A DNA stretch of 64,000 nucleotides from Trichormus sp. NMC-1 (GTDB lineage Bacteria; Cyanobacteriota; Cyanobacteriia; Cyanobacteriales; Nostocaceae): NCBI RefSeq assembly GCF_001858025.1, contig NZ_LZQD01000006.1:8232-72231 (forward strand). The letters are read 5' to 3'. This document shows positions 51,562-61,797 of this stretch, one piece after another. Every line of letters begins with the position of its first letter. Position 1 is the first letter of the stretch. The translations under genes were made by a program, and so were the position numbers. Under the pieces are notes generated by a model, which saw nothing but the letters and a program-made list of their open reading frames with translations, ran no database searches and was not told where the DNA came from.

Positions 51562-52488
51562 TCATTTTTTCCAATGATAAAAAGGACTGAGAGATAGACT
51601 TAAAAGCAATTCCATTTCTCCATTTATTACCACATCAGTTTTTAAAACATTTCTGTTTTTAATATAAAAACTAATTGCTTTTTGAAAATCATTAATCATG
51701 TATATAATACTCATCACTGGTCTTTGCCAAGGTTGATAATTGAGCATTCTAAAATAATATCGACATATCCCATTCTGGCGGAAAAACTTTCTTAAATACT
51801 CCTGTTCAAATCGTGATTTAGGAATAAAATGATCTAATTCCATTTCAGCATTAAACCACAATTTCCAGCCTTTTTGCCACAGATAATATAACATCTCTAA
51901 ATCTTCATTTGTTTGGGGCAATAAGGGAATTGGTGGAATACTTTCTTGCCAGGCTTTTTTACGAATTACTATTCCCGCACCAGGGGGAAACATTCTTTTT
52001 TTAGTTGATGGATATTTTTCGTTGTAGCAATAATTTTTATTACCTTCTATAAGTGCAAAAAATCTAGCTATTCTTGCAAATCCTGGAGGAGGTTCGACTT
52101 CAAATTTTCCATGAATTTGTCCCCCATAAGCACCTGCCTCTGCATGAGTTTGACCGAATTTATACGCGGCTGCTACCCAGTTAGGATAGGGTAAATTATC
52201 ATCATCTAAAAATCCAATTAAATCACTTTTTGCTTCTCGGATAGCACATCTTCGAGCAAAAGCGAGTCCTTGTTCTGCTTCAAAATAATATTTCAGAGAA
52301 TAAGGTTCAGTCCAATTAGATAAATAGTCTTTTACTACCTCAGCAGTCTTATCAGTGCTATTATTATCAATAATCAAAATTTCCCAAACAAGTTTCTCTG
52401 TGCCAACTTGCGATCGCAATTTTTCTAAGACATCTAATACACGTTTTTCACCATTGTATGTACAGATAGCCACTGTAAAGTCTACCAT
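51562..52488 (-). CDS. GT2 glycosyltransferase, HpsE-like
   Basis: A 308-residue GT-A glycosyltransferase. N-terminal VAICTYNGEKRVLDVL, IIDNNSTDKTAEVV, DxD-type GFLDDDNLPYP, acceptor-side PPGAGIVIRKKAW, and base-region NEDLEMLYYLWQKG. It resembles cyanobacterial HpsE, a hormogonium polysaccharide enzyme. With the divergent pyruvyl transferase it suggests a polysaccharide locus. Donor and acceptor are unknown. Confidence 0.82.
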   Translation of the reverse strand: MVDFTVAICTYNGEKRVLDVLEKLRSQVGTEKLVWEILIIDNNSTDKTAEVVKDYLSNWTEPYSLKYYFEAEQGLAFARRCAIREAKSDLIGFLDDDNLPYPNWVAAAYKFGQTHAEAGAYGGQIHGKFEVEPPPGFARIARFFALIEGNKNYCYNEKYPSTKKRMFPPGAGIVIRKKAWQESIPPIPLLPQTNEDLEMLYYLWQKGWKLWFNAEMELDHFIPKSRFEQEYLRKFFRQNGICRYYFRMLNYQPWQRPVMSIIYMINDFQKAISFYIKNRNVLKTDVVINGEMELLLSLSLSPFYHWKK

Positions 52489-52940
52489 AGAAGCTTTTCC
52501 CTATAAACTTTGTAAGTTAGTATCGGTGAATGCAATGCTGCGGTGAGCAAAGCTATAGCTAATGTCTAGAGTACTGTAAAAACTCAGTTCTATGCGTAAT
52601 CGCTCTAATTGTATCGCCAAAAATGGGATTTGACAATCAATAATATACATCATCTGGCACAATACGCTCTTTGATTTTCTCTTGATCAAACTGGATAACT
52701 GTATCCAAAATTCTCTCTACATTACAGAAAATATTGTGCATTTTCGCAGTTGACAATAGTGAAATTATTACCAAAATTTACAATAAAATCGCAAAAACGC
52801 GACATTTGTCTAGTTAAGTCTTTTTTTACCCCAACCCTGGAAGTAATTTTTACACATATATTGTTAATATTGACACATTTTTCATCCTTGATTACATAAG
52901 CTATTATTGACCAAAGCTGTAAATACTATCTTGCTGCTAT
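52489..52940. other. intergenic region between divergent glycosyltransferases
   Basis: No convincing gene; the 62-codon minus-strand frame at 52501-52689 has no ribosome-binding site or family look. A weak promoter-like pair, TTGACA (52870) and TACATA with a 17-bp spacer, precedes the rightward gene. Confidence 0.45.
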
Positions 52941-54239
52941 ATGAAACTCAGCTTGTGTATGATTGTTAAAAACGAAGAAACTGCCTTGCCAAAGTGCCTG
53001 AGTAGTGTGAAAAATGTTGTCGATGAAATTGTAGTCTTAGATACAGGATCAACTGACAAAACGCCCCAAATTGCCCAACAGTTCGGGGCTAAGTTACATC
53101 ATTTTGAATGGTGTAATAACTTCAGTAAGGCTCGCAATGAAGCTTTAAAATACGTCACAGGAGATTGGGTTTTAGTATTAGATGCTGATGAAAGCCTGAC
53201 ACCGGAAATTGTGCCGCATCTAAAAGCAGCAATTAATATAGAAGAATATCTATTAATTAATCTTGTGCGTCAAGAAGTTGGAGCAACACAATCACCTTAT
53301 TCTCTGGTTTCTCGACTGTTTCGCAACCATCCAGATATATGTTTTGATCGCCCTTATCATGCGTTGGTTGATGATAGCATTACCGCTATTTTAGCTCAAG
53401 AACCCAATTGGCAAATTGGTTATTTACCAGGGGTAGCAATTCTCCACGCGGGATATCAAAAAGCTGTAATTAACCAACAAAACAAGTATACTAAAGCTGC
53501 CGCCGCAATGGAAGAATTTTTTGCAGCTAATCCTAATGATGCTTATGTTTGCAGTAAATTGGGAGCTTTGTATGTGGAAATGGGGAAAATTAAGGAGGGG
53601 ATGGAGTTATTAACTAGAGGTTTAAAGCAGGTGCTTGGGAATCAAAATTCCGCAAACAAAAACCGCCCACGCGGATTTAAAGATTTTCAATCTAAGGGAG
53701 GTAGAAATATTATTCATGAAACCATTACAACCAATGAAACAAATTATGATATTTTGTATGAATTACATTATCACTTAGGAATTGCTAATACACATTTAAA
53801 AAATGTAAATCAGGCTCTTTCCCATTATCAAGCTGCTGTAAAATTGCCTATTTATCCTTTGTTGAAGTTAGGAGGATATAATAATCTGGGTAATTTGTTG
53901 AAAGCGGCTGGAGATTTACAAGGAGCAAAAAATGCTTATGAAACAGCTTTAAAGATTGACCCTGGTTTTGTTTTTGGTCATTACAATGTGGGTATGGTAA
54001 ATAAAGCAATGGGTTTATTTGCTGAAGCTATTGATGCCTATAACCAAGCTATCCTGTTAAATCCTGACTATGCAGAAGCTTATCAAAATTTGGGAGTAGT
54101 GCTGTTAAAGGTGGGCGATGTTGAAACCAGTTTAGCAGCTTTTGAAAGTGCGATCGCTCTCCATGAGCTACAAAACCCCCAAGAAGCCCAACGTCTGCGT
54201 CAAGGTTTGCAAGAAATGGGATTAATTCGTAATTCGTAA
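52941..54239 (+). CDS. GT2 glycosyltransferase with TPR repeats
   Basis: 432 residues. The N-terminal glycosyltransferase domain (SLCMIVKNEETALPKCL, VVLDTGSTDKTPQIA, DWVLVLDADESL) is of the SunS/WaaE-like type. It is followed by four or five TPR units from about 190 to the end (e.g. DLQGAKNAYETALKIDPGF, FAEAIDAYNQAILLNPDY). Such fusions act on proteins or polysaccharides. The final LIRNS-stop is encoded by AATTCGT repeat units, so the array has replaced the native gene end. Confidence 0.88.
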   Translation: MKLSLCMIVKNEETALPKCLSSVKNVVDEIVVLDTGSTDKTPQIAQQFGAKLHHFEWCNNFSKARNEALKYVTGDWVLVLDADESLTPEIVPHLKAAINIEEYLLINLVRQEVGATQSPYSLVSRLFRNHPDICFDRPYHALVDDSITAILAQEPNWQIGYLPGVAILHAGYQKAVINQQNKYTKAAAAMEEFFAANPNDAYVCSKLGALYVEMGKIKEGMELLTRGLKQVLGNQNSANKNRPRGFKDFQSKGGRNIIHETITTNETNYDILYELHYHLGIANTHLKNVNQALSHYQAAVKLPIYPLLKLGGYNNLGNLLKAAGDLQGAKNAYETALKIDPGFVFGHYNVGMVNKAMGLFAEAIDAYNQAILLNPDYAEAYQNLGVVLLKVGDVETSLAAFESAIALHELQNPQEAQRLRQGLQEMGLIRNS

Positions 54240-54288
54240 TAGTGCCTACGGCAGGCTACCGCCAACGTAATTCGTAATTCGTAATTTT
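54223..54288. repeat. AATTCGT heptamers at the glycosyltransferase 3' end
   Basis: Two AATTCGT units span the stop codon, and two or three more follow a short GTGCCTACGGCAGGCTACC segment. Confidence 0.8.
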
Positions 54289-54292
54289 CTCC

Positions 54293-54901
54293 CCCTATTC
54301 CCTATTCCCTATTCCCTATTCCCTATTCCCTATTCCCTATTCCCTATTCCCTATTCCCTATTCCCTATTCCCTATTCCCTATTCCCTATTCCCTATTCCC
54401 TATTCCCTATTCCCTATTCCCTATTCCCTATTCCCTATTCCCTATTCCCTATTCCCTATTCCCTATTCCCTATTCCCTATTCCCTATTCCCTATTCCCTA
54501 TTCCCTATTCCCTATTCCCTATTCCCTATTCCCTATTCCCTATTCCCTATTCCCTATTCCCTATTCCCTATTCCCTATTCCCTATTCCCTATTCCCTATT
54601 CCCTATTCCCTATTCCCTATTCCCTATTCCCTATTCCCTATTCCCTATTCCCTATTCCCTATTCCCTATTCCCTATTCCCTATTCCCTATTCCCTATTCC
54701 CTATTCCCTATTCCCTATTCCCTATTCCCTATTCCCTATTCCCTATTCCCTATTCCCTATTCCCTATTCCCTATTCCCTATTCCCTATTCCCTATTCCCT
54801 ATTCCCTATTCCCTATTCCCTATTCCCTATTCCCTATTCCCTATTCCCTATTCCCTATTCCCTATTCCCTATTCCCTATTCCCTATTCCCTATTCCCTAT
54901 T
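54293..54901. repeat. very long heptamer array (CCCTATT), about 87 copies
   Basis: About 609 bp of uninterrupted CCCTATT units with no visible variant inside, which is far longer than the other arrays in the window (4-14 copies). Degenerate units follow to about 54935. Nothing in the 775-bp interval 54240-55014 codes for protein. Confidence 0.95.
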
Positions 54902-55014
54902 CCTTATCTCCCTATTCCCTATTTTTTATCTCCCTAACTCACCAGATTAAGGAGGGTTGGGGAGATATAATTTGTCTGTCTCATCATTATGGAAAATGGA
55001 TGAGATGATTGCTG

Positions 55015-56181
55015 TTAAATTCGAGAACGCACAAATTTCTCTAACCTATCCATTCCCTTTTCAATCGTCGCCATATCAGTAGCATAGGAAAGGCGAATGT
55101 TGTTATCAGCACCGAAAGCCACGCCTGGAATAACTGCAACTTGATGTGCTTCTAGTAAAGCGTTGCAAAATTCCAGAGACTTCAAGCCGGTTTTGCTGAT
55201 ATCAGGAAACAGATAAAAAGCACCATCTGGTTTAGGACAACTCAAACCGGGGATAGCGTTGAGTCTATCTAACATTACCTGACGACGTTTAGCGAAAGCT
55301 TGACGCATTTCTTCCACACAGTCTTGGGAACTTTCCAAAGCCGCGATCGCACCATATTGAGCAAAAGTACACACATTTGATGTACTATGCCCTTGAATGG
55401 TACTAGCAGCTTTAATAATTTCCACAGGCCCTGCTAAATAACCAAGTCGCCACCCAGTCATCGAGTAACCTTTAGCAAAACCGTTACTAATCAAGGTGCG
55501 CTCAAAAATTTCCTTACCTAGAGAACCGATGCTGATATGTTCTGCACCGTCATAGAGGATTTTTTCATAAATTTCATCAGAAACAACATAGATATCTGCA
55601 TCAACTACTACTTTCGCCAAAGCTTTAATTTCCTCTGGCGTGTACACCATCCCTGTGGGGTTAGATGGAGAGTTGAGGACAAATAACTTAGTTTTTGGGG
55701 TAATTGCCTTTTGCAATTGTTCCGGGGTAATTTTATAGCCAGTAGAAGCGTCAGTTTGCACAATTACTGGTTTACCAGCTGCTAAAATCACCATTTCTGG
55801 ATAACTTAGCCAGTAGGGTGCAGGAATAATGACCTCATCACCCGGATCAATTAGCGCCATCATCAAATTGTACAAAGAATGCTTACCACCATTAGTGACA
55901 ATCACATTCTCTGACTTATAATCAAGACCGTTATCTGTTTTCAGCTTTTGGGCGATCGCTTCCCTTAACTTTGGTTCTCCAGCGGCTGCACCATACTTGG
56001 TTTTGCCTTCATCCAAAGCTTTTACTGCTGCGGCTTTGATATGCGCCGGGGTGTCAAAATCCGGTTCTCCGGCGCTAAAACTACAAACATCTATACCCTC
56101 TGCTTTCATGGCCTTAGCTTTAGCTGCGATCGCTAAGGTTATAGAGGGTGTCACCTGACTTACTCTTGCTGCCAGCTTCAT
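55015..56181 (-). CDS. aspC: aspartate/aromatic aminotransferase (class I)
   Basis: PLP-dependent aminotransferase, 388 residues, of the thermophile-type aspartate aminotransferase subgroup (Igamma). Signatures: [45 protein letters not shown], the PLP lysine in [16 protein letters not shown], and C-terminal [19 protein letters not shown]. May also act on prephenate as in related plastid-type enzymes. Confidence 0.93.
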   Translation of the reverse strand: MKLAARVSQVTPSITLAIAAKAKAMKAEGIDVCSFSAGEPDFDTPAHIKAAAVKALDEGKTKYGAAAGEPKLREAIAQKLKTDNGLDYKSENVIVTNGGKHSLYNLMMALIDPGDEVIIPAPYWLSYPEMVILAAGKPVIVQTDASTGYKITPEQLQKAITPKTKLFVLNSPSNPTGMVYTPEEIKALAKVVVDADIYVVSDEIYEKILYDGAEHISIGSLGKEIFERTLISNGFAKGYSMTGWRLGYLAGPVEIIKAASTIQGHSTSNVCTFAQYGAIAALESSQDCVEEMRQAFAKRRQVMLDRLNAIPGLSCPKPDGAFYLFPDISKTGLKSLEFCNALLEAHQVAVIPGVAFGADNNIRLSYATDMATIEKGMDRLEKFVRSRI

Positions 56182-56454
56182 TCTACTTTATTCGGCGAAT
56201 CTCTATCCTATCTAAGGATATCTCAGAACCTCAGTCGAGATTTGCCTTTTCCAAAAACCTTAACTCAAATCAAGATTTTCAACCTCAGCGTACCTCAGCG
56301 CTAACCTCAGCGTTCCTCTGCGTTAAAAAAAGGATACTCCCTTCCCACTCAAGATTTGCCTTTTCCAAAAACCTTAACTCAAATCAAAATTTTCAACCTC
56401 AGCGTCCCTCAGCGTTAAAAAAAGCGATAGCGCCAAGCACCATCGCTCTTCCTA
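56182..56454. other. spacer with repeated CCTCAGCG-type segments
   Basis: Two similar halves (56230-56330 and 56345-56420) each read AGATTTGCCTTTTCCAAAAA, then CCTCAGCG units and a purine tract. No gene is seen. Confidence 0.6.
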
Positions 56455-57399
56455 CTAACTAAACTGATTAACCACAGCACTTACCAAACTGTGAGTAATC
56501 GGTAAACTATCAACCACCATCGCTAAACACAAAAGCATCATGTAGGAAATCGAATAAAGGAATAACTCTCTAGCTACAGTTCGATCCTCTGGATTTTGCA
56601 ACAAGCGCCAAGCCTTGTGAACAAATATTCCCCCCAATGTCAATGCTACAAACACATAGACAAAACCACTAGCGTGTAAAGGATAAAACAGCAGTACAGT
56701 TGCTGTCACGGTAATCACCGTATAGTACCAAATCTGACGTACCGTGGCTTTATCACCAGCTACTACCGGTAACATGGGTATTCCCACTTTGGCATAATCA
56801 TCACGAATCATCAAAGCCAAAGCCCAGAAATGAGGGGGAGTCCACAAAAACACAATGGCAAAAATTAGCCAAGCTGCCCAGCTTAAAGTATCCGTCACAG
56901 CCGCCCAACCAACTAGGGCTGGAATCGCCCCCGCCGCACCACCAATGACAATATTTTGAGTGCTGTGACGTTTTAGCCAGTGGGTATAAACTAAAACGTA
57001 AAATACAATCCCAGAAAATGCTAAAAGTGCGGCTAATAAATTGGCAAATACTGTGAGTAGGGTAAAAGAAGCAACAGCCAGAGCGATCGCAAAAATCAAG
57101 GCATCACGGGGCTGCACCCTACCAGAAGGCATAGGACGATGGCGCGTCCGCTCCATATCATAATCTATATCTCGGTCATAGATACAGTTAATAGTCTGAG
57201 CGCTGGCAGCAGCCAAAGTACCACCCATCAGGGTTACTAGCAATAGGAAAGGGTCAACTTGTCCCTTTGCAGCAATCCACATACTCCCAGCAGTGGTAAT
57301 TAACAGCAACGGAATAATGCGTGGCTTAGTTAGCTGGTAGTAACTTTGAATTACTTGTAAAAATGTATCGTGGTGGCGAGAGACATTAGTCTCAATCAT
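56455..57399 (-). CDS. ctaB: protoheme IX farnesyltransferase (heme O synthase)
   Basis: Adds a farnesyl group to heme B for cytochrome oxidase. 314 residues with about nine spans. UbiA-superfamily Asp-rich motifs: [15 protein letters not shown] and, second, [12 protein letters not shown]; also RPMPSGR. It lies downstream of ctaA on the same strand; together they supply heme A to the coxBAC oxidase divergently encoded to the right. Confidence 0.95.
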   Translation of the reverse strand: MIETNVSRHHDTFLQVIQSYYQLTKPRIIPLLLITTAGSMWIAAKGQVDPFLLLVTLMGGTLAAASAQTINCIYDRDIDYDMERTRHRPMPSGRVQPRDALIFAIALAVASFTLLTVFANLLAALLAFSGIVFYVLVYTHWLKRHSTQNIVIGGAAGAIPALVGWAAVTDTLSWAAWLIFAIVFLWTPPHFWALALMIRDDYAKVGIPMLPVVAGDKATVRQIWYYTVITVTATVLLFYPLHASGFVYVFVALTLGGIFVHKAWRLLQNPEDRTVARELFLYSISYMMLLCLAMVVDSLPITHSLVSAVVNQFS

Positions 57400-57409
57400 G
57401 TTAGCTCTA

Positions 57410-57475
57410 CTTCCTTTCTCAGTTATCAGTTTTCAGGTATCAGTTTTCAGGTATCAGTTATCAGTTATCAATTTC
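57410..57475. repeat. ATCAGTT-type repeats between ctaB and ctaA
   Basis: Several overlapping CAGTTATCAGT / CAGTTTTCAGGTATC units fill part of the 167-bp spacer. Confidence 0.6.
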
Positions 57476-57566
57476 ATCCCTTGGGTATAAATCTCCCTAT
57501 AAGACTGTTGGGAGGCTTTCGTGGCGCTTTTTATCCCTCACATAATTACTGATAACCGCTTACTGT

Positions 57567-58490
57567 TTACTGAGTAATGATTCCATTTGTTCTGTCACGT
57601 AGCCCTAAAACTGTAAACACCACTAAAGTACCCAGCAAAGTAGCACCTACAGCTTGGTGAGTAACGGTTAGCGGCTCAACTTGTAGATGTAAGCGAAAAG
57701 TGGCGACTCCCAACAGCAGTTGTAAAATCAATAAGCTTCCAGCCATATTTGCTAATCGGCGCAAAGCAGGGTGTAAAGCTGGAGTGCGCCATGAGATAAA
57801 TACGATTGCCAAAGTAGCTACTGTTGGCGGGATTAAGCCAAAAATATGGCTGTACATAACTCCGCAAAGTTGAGAATCACCAAAGCATTGGTGTAGCGCC
57901 CAGCGAGAACCTACCACCGCACCTAGTAAACTTTGTAGGTACACCAAAACAGAAGCTGCTAAACCCACCCAAGGCAGCTTTCCAACAGTTCCAGTCCCCT
58001 GATATGGGCTAAGTGCCGTACCGATGACTAAGAGAGTAGTGAAAAACAATAGCGCCGTTCCCAAATGGGCGGTAACGATATCAAATCGCAACAATTCGGT
58101 GACAGTGAGTCCACCCAAAACGCCTTGGAAGACGATTAAGAACAGGGCGAATGTTGAAGCCCAAGGTAGCCAGTTGGGTAAAACACGACGATGCCACCAG
58201 GATAAACCAGCAAGTGCGATCGCGCTAAAACCAATCAAAGCTGCGTCCAATCTGTGAAACCACTCCAAGAACACCTGGAGATTCATTTGCTTGGCTGGCA
58301 CCAATTCCCCATAGCACAAAGGCCAATCAGGGCAAGCAAGCCCAGCATTCATGACGCGGGTGGCACTGCCTATGGCCATCAAAATCAAGGTGGCTATGCA
58401 AATTTTCCACACCAAGCGACGAATTACTTCCTTGGGGCTATTGTGTTGGGCTGCCGCTTCATTTTGTTGTTGTAGGACAAATTCGTTCAT
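57567..58490 (-). CDS. ctaA: heme A synthase (COX15/CtaA)
   Basis: Oxidises heme O to heme A. About 307 residues with eight spans. Conserved His-containing helices: EWFHRLDAALIGF, DIVTAHLGTALLFF, CGVMYSHIFG and TVTHQAVGATLLG. N-terminal RVMNAGLACPDWPLC has the paired Cys usual in the family. The start is the ATG at 58490; the preceding TTG is unlikely. Confidence 0.94.
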   Translation of the reverse strand: MNEFVLQQQNEAAAQHNSPKEVIRRLVWKICIATLILMAIGSATRVMNAGLACPDWPLCYGELVPAKQMNLQVFLEWFHRLDAALIGFSAIALAGLSWWHRRVLPNWLPWASTFALFLIVFQGVLGGLTVTELLRFDIVTAHLGTALLFFTTLLVIGTALSPYQGTGTVGKLPWVGLAASVLVYLQSLLGAVVGSRWALHQCFGDSQLCGVMYSHIFGLIPPTVATLAIVFISWRTPALHPALRRLANMAGSLLILQLLLGVATFRLHLQVEPLTVTHQAVGATLLGTLVVFTVLGLRDRTNGIITQ

Positions 58491-58896
58491 CAACGATACC
58501 TTCCGCCCGCTTGAGGTAGATATTCTTAAAATTATCTATTTGATCAGAAAAGACCTATCTACACCCTAACCTATGAGCTAGAGTTTCAAAATTGGCTTTC
58601 ACTTATACTTTGAATCACTTCAGGTACTTTTAGCTGTAAGATTTAGGTATTTTTTAAGATATTAATAAGTGATGAGTGGCAATTAATTAAAATTTCCTAA
58701 AGTTTTCCTTAAATTTCGCTAGTAATTGTCTTTTTTTTTGGGGTCATATCATATAAATCGGTTTTACTCAAGATTGATCAACCAATCAAAAAAATTAATA
58801 AAGATTTCAGATATTGAGAGTCCATATCCTATAGGCTGCACTACCTTAGTAAGTGAGTGACTTTGAGATAACGTCGTAAATTCCATTAAGTAAGCC
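58491..58896. other. divergent regulatory region of the cytochrome oxidase locus
   Basis: About 400 bp of AT-rich DNA between ctaA and coxB. No gene or repeat array is seen. Promoters for both directions must lie here, but I could not pick one with confidence. Confidence 0.5.
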
Positions 58897-59907
58897 GTGA
58901 AAATTCCAAGTTCCATCTGGACATTACTAATTGGCATTGTGCTAACCCTAGCCAGCCTTTGGTACGGTCAAAATCACGGTCTGTTACCTACAGCCGCATC
59001 TGATGAAGCCGTCTTAGTAGATGGTCTATTCAACACGATGATGATCGTTTCTACAGGTATATTTTTAATAGTCGAAAGTGTTTTAATTTACGCTGCATTT
59101 AAATACCGTCGGCGTGCTGGCGACAATGAAGATGGTCCACCCATTGAGGGTAATGTGCCTTTAGAAATACTCTGGACGGCGATCCCAGCAATTATTGTCC
59201 TGGGGATTTCTATCTATAGTTTTGAAGTGTACAACGATCTCGGCGGATTTGATCCCCATTCCGTCCATGAAGCGCCGATGACTCAGGAAGCAATGACAAG
59301 TCCAGGAACTGCAATTGCTGCTACTTTAAGTAATGCACCACAGACAGAACAATCTCAAACAGCATTGTCCGAAACCCCCATTGCGGAAATGGACAATGGT
59401 CATCAAATGTCTCAAATGCAGTATGAAGGTGAAGCACCCTACATCCAAGTTAACATTGCGGGTCTTCAGTACGCCTGGATTTTTACTTACCCAGAGACTG
59501 GTGTAACTACAGGGGAAATGCACCTTCCCATCGGGCGGCAAGTGCGAATCAATATGACCGCCAATGATGTGATTCATGCTTTCTGGGTTCCTGAGTTCCG
59601 CCTCAAACAAGATGCTATCCCCGGTAGACAAAGCGAGTTTCGCTTTACACCCAGAAAATCAGGTGACTATACTCTCATCTGTGCTGAACTTTGCGGACCA
59701 TATCACGGTGCCATGCGATCGCCCATAGTTGTTGAATCAGAGGAAGCATTTAACAACTGGATGCAAGAGCAACTTGTAGCTAGTAAAGAAACCTTGAATC
59801 AAGCCGTGGCCATGAAGCCAGCGGATTTATCCCCAGATCAATTTCTCGCTCCTTACACCAAAGACATGGGAATTCACTCAGAAATTCTCCATCAAGTTCA
59901 CCATTAA
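58897..59907 (+). CDS. coxB: cytochrome c oxidase subunit II
   Basis: 336 residues starting with GTG. Two N-terminal spans (TLLIGIVLTLASLWYG and VSTGIFLIVESVLIYAAF) are followed by a lumenal/periplasmic CuA domain. CuA ligands: the His of VIHAFWVPEF and CAELCGPYHGAM (two Cys, His, Met). Residues about 125-180 form a long Met/His/Gln-rich insertion (NGHQMSQMQYEG) before the CuA fold. First gene of coxBAC. Confidence 0.95.
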   Translation: MKIPSSIWTLLIGIVLTLASLWYGQNHGLLPTAASDEAVLVDGLFNTMMIVSTGIFLIVESVLIYAAFKYRRRAGDNEDGPPIEGNVPLEILWTAIPAIIVLGISIYSFEVYNDLGGFDPHSVHEAPMTQEAMTSPGTAIAATLSNAPQTEQSQTALSETPIAEMDNGHQMSQMQYEGEAPYIQVNIAGLQYAWIFTYPETGVTTGEMHLPIGRQVRINMTANDVIHAFWVPEFRLKQDAIPGRQSEFRFTPRKSGDYTLICAELCGPYHGAMRSPIVVESEEAFNNWMQEQLVASKETLNQAVAMKPADLSPDQFLAPYTKDMGIHSEILHQVHH

Positions 59908-59929
59908 TCAATGGTTAGATAGTCGCAGA

Positions 59930-59967
59930 TCACGGCTAATAACTAATGACTAATGACTAATAACTAA
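59930..59967. repeat. TGACTAA heptamers between coxB and coxA
   Basis: Four TAACTAATGACTAA-type units directly upstream of the coxA start. Confidence 0.75.
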
Positions 59968-59973
59968 TTGACC

Positions 59974-61665
59974 ATGACACAAGCACAGTTGCAAGAAACT
60001 GCCAAAATCCCTGATGTTGAAGAATTAGGGGAAAGACATTGGCGAGACTTTTTTGGTTTTAGTACCGACCATAAGGTAATTGGCATTCAATACCTAGTCA
60101 CTTCCTTTGTTTTTTACTGCATTGGCGGTGTGATGGCTGACTTAGTGCGGACAGAACTCCGTACCCCAGAGGTAGATTTTGTCACTCCAGAAGTCTATAA
60201 CAGTCTGTTTACACTCCACGCCACGATCATGATTTTCCTGTGGATTGTACCAGCAGGGGCGGGTTTTGCTAACTATCTCATACCCCTGATGATTGGGGCT
60301 AGGGATATGGCTTTTCCACGCTTAAATGCGGTGGCTTTTTGGATGATTCCCCCAGCGGGTGTGTTACTTATCGCCAGTTTGGCGGTGGGTGATGCACCTG
60401 ATGCCGGTTGGACTTCCTACCCTCCTTTAAGCTTGGTAACAGGTCAAGTGGGTGAAGCGATTTGGATTGTCAGCGTCCTGCTGTTGGGTACATCTTCGAT
60501 TTTGGGGGCGATTAACTTTCTCGTCACCATCCTCAAAATGCGTGTTCCTAGCATGGGAATCCATCAAATGCCCTTGTTTTGCTGGTCGATGTTAGCAACT
60601 TCGGCGCTGGTATTGATATCTACACCAGTTCTAGCGGGGGCGCTAATTCTGCTTTCCTTTGACTTATTAGCAGGAACAACATTTTTTAACCCGACTGGTG
60701 GTGGTGATCCTGTGGTTTACCAGCATATGTTCTGGTTTTACTCTCACCCAGCGGTTTACATTATGATTTTGCCGTTTTTTGGGGCAATTTCAGAAATTCT
60801 GCCAGTTCATGCCCGTAAGCCGATTTTTGGTTATAAAGCGATCGCTTATTCATCTCTAGCTATCAGCTTTTTGGGGTTAATCGTCTGGGCGCACCATATG
60901 TTTACCAGCGGTATCCCTGGTTGGTTGCGGATGTTCTTTATGATCACGACCATGATCATCGCTGTTCCCACGGGCATCAAAATTTTCGGTTGGTTAGCAA
61001 CTATCTGGGGTGGCAAAATCAGCCTCAATAGTCCCATGATTTTTGCGATGGGTTTCTTGGGAACCTTTGTGATTGGTGGTATTAGTGGTGTGATGTTGGC
61101 ATCAGTTCCCTTTGATATTCACGTTCACGATACCTATTTTGTCGTCGCCCACTTGCACTACGTTCTCTTTGGTGGTAGCGTACTCGGAATTTTTGCAGCG
61201 ATTTACCATTGGTTCCCGAAAATGACGGGACGAATGATGAACGAATTTTGGGGTAAGGTTCACGCGGTTTTGACCATTGTTGGTCTCAATATGACTTTTT
61301 TACCCATGCACAAGTTAGGGATGATGGGTATGAATCGCCGCGTTGCCCAATATGACCCTAAATTCACTTCTTTGAATGAAATCTGTACTTACGGGTCTTA
61401 TATCTTAGCGATTTCGACTTTACCATTTATTATCAATGCGATTTGGAGTTGGTTGTACGGACCAAAAGCTGGTAATAATCCTTGGAGAGGACTCACCCTA
61501 GAGTGGATGACAACTTCACCACCAGCGATTGAGAATTTTGAAAAACTACCGGTTTTGACTACAGGACCCTACGATTACGGCGTGAAAGAGAAAAAAGTTG
61601 ATGTCAATCAAGTATTAAGCGCCAAACCTGACGAACCATATCCAACTATTGAGTCTGGCGTGTAA
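59974..61665 (+). CDS. coxA: cytochrome c oxidase subunit I
   Basis: Heme-copper oxidase catalytic subunit, 563 residues, 12 spans. Ligands: LHATIMIFLW (heme a His), WFYSHPAVYIMILPFFG (CuB His-Tyr), LIVWAHHMFTSG (two CuB His), and VVAHLHYVLFGG (heme a3/a His). This is the aa3-type A1 oxidase. The ATG at 59974 fits better than the TTG two codons earlier. Second gene of the cox operon. Confidence 0.97.
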   Translation: MTQAQLQETAKIPDVEELGERHWRDFFGFSTDHKVIGIQYLVTSFVFYCIGGVMADLVRTELRTPEVDFVTPEVYNSLFTLHATIMIFLWIVPAGAGFANYLIPLMIGARDMAFPRLNAVAFWMIPPAGVLLIASLAVGDAPDAGWTSYPPLSLVTGQVGEAIWIVSVLLLGTSSILGAINFLVTILKMRVPSMGIHQMPLFCWSMLATSALVLISTPVLAGALILLSFDLLAGTTFFNPTGGGDPVVYQHMFWFYSHPAVYIMILPFFGAISEILPVHARKPIFGYKAIAYSSLAISFLGLIVWAHHMFTSGIPGWLRMFFMITTMIIAVPTGIKIFGWLATIWGGKISLNSPMIFAMGFLGTFVIGGISGVMLASVPFDIHVHDTYFVVAHLHYVLFGGSVLGIFAAIYHWFPKMTGRMMNEFWGKVHAVLTIVGLNMTFLPMHKLGMMGMNRRVAQYDPKFTSLNEICTYGSYILAISTLPFIINAIWSWLYGPKAGNNPWRGLTLEWMTTSPPAIENFEKLPVLTTGPYDYGVKEKKVDVNQVLSAKPDEPYPTIESGV

Positions 61666-61677
61666 TTGAGGAGGAAG

Positions 61678-61796
61678 GGAATAGGGAATAGGGAATAGGG
61701 AATAGACAAGATGCAATAGAAGAAATTTTTCCCCATCGCCCCAGTCACCAATTACCAATTACCAATTACCAATTACCAATTACCAATTTAAAAATT
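61678..61796. repeat. GGGAATA and ACCAATT heptamer arrays
   Basis: About four GGGAATA units (61678-61704) and about six ACCAATT units (about 61747-61790) fill the coxA-coxC spacer. Confidence 0.85.
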
Positions 61797-61797
61797 C

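Noticed and set aside
54293-54901. Long heptamer array as a CRISPR array
   Set aside because: The unit is 7 bp with no spacers; no cas genes are in the window.
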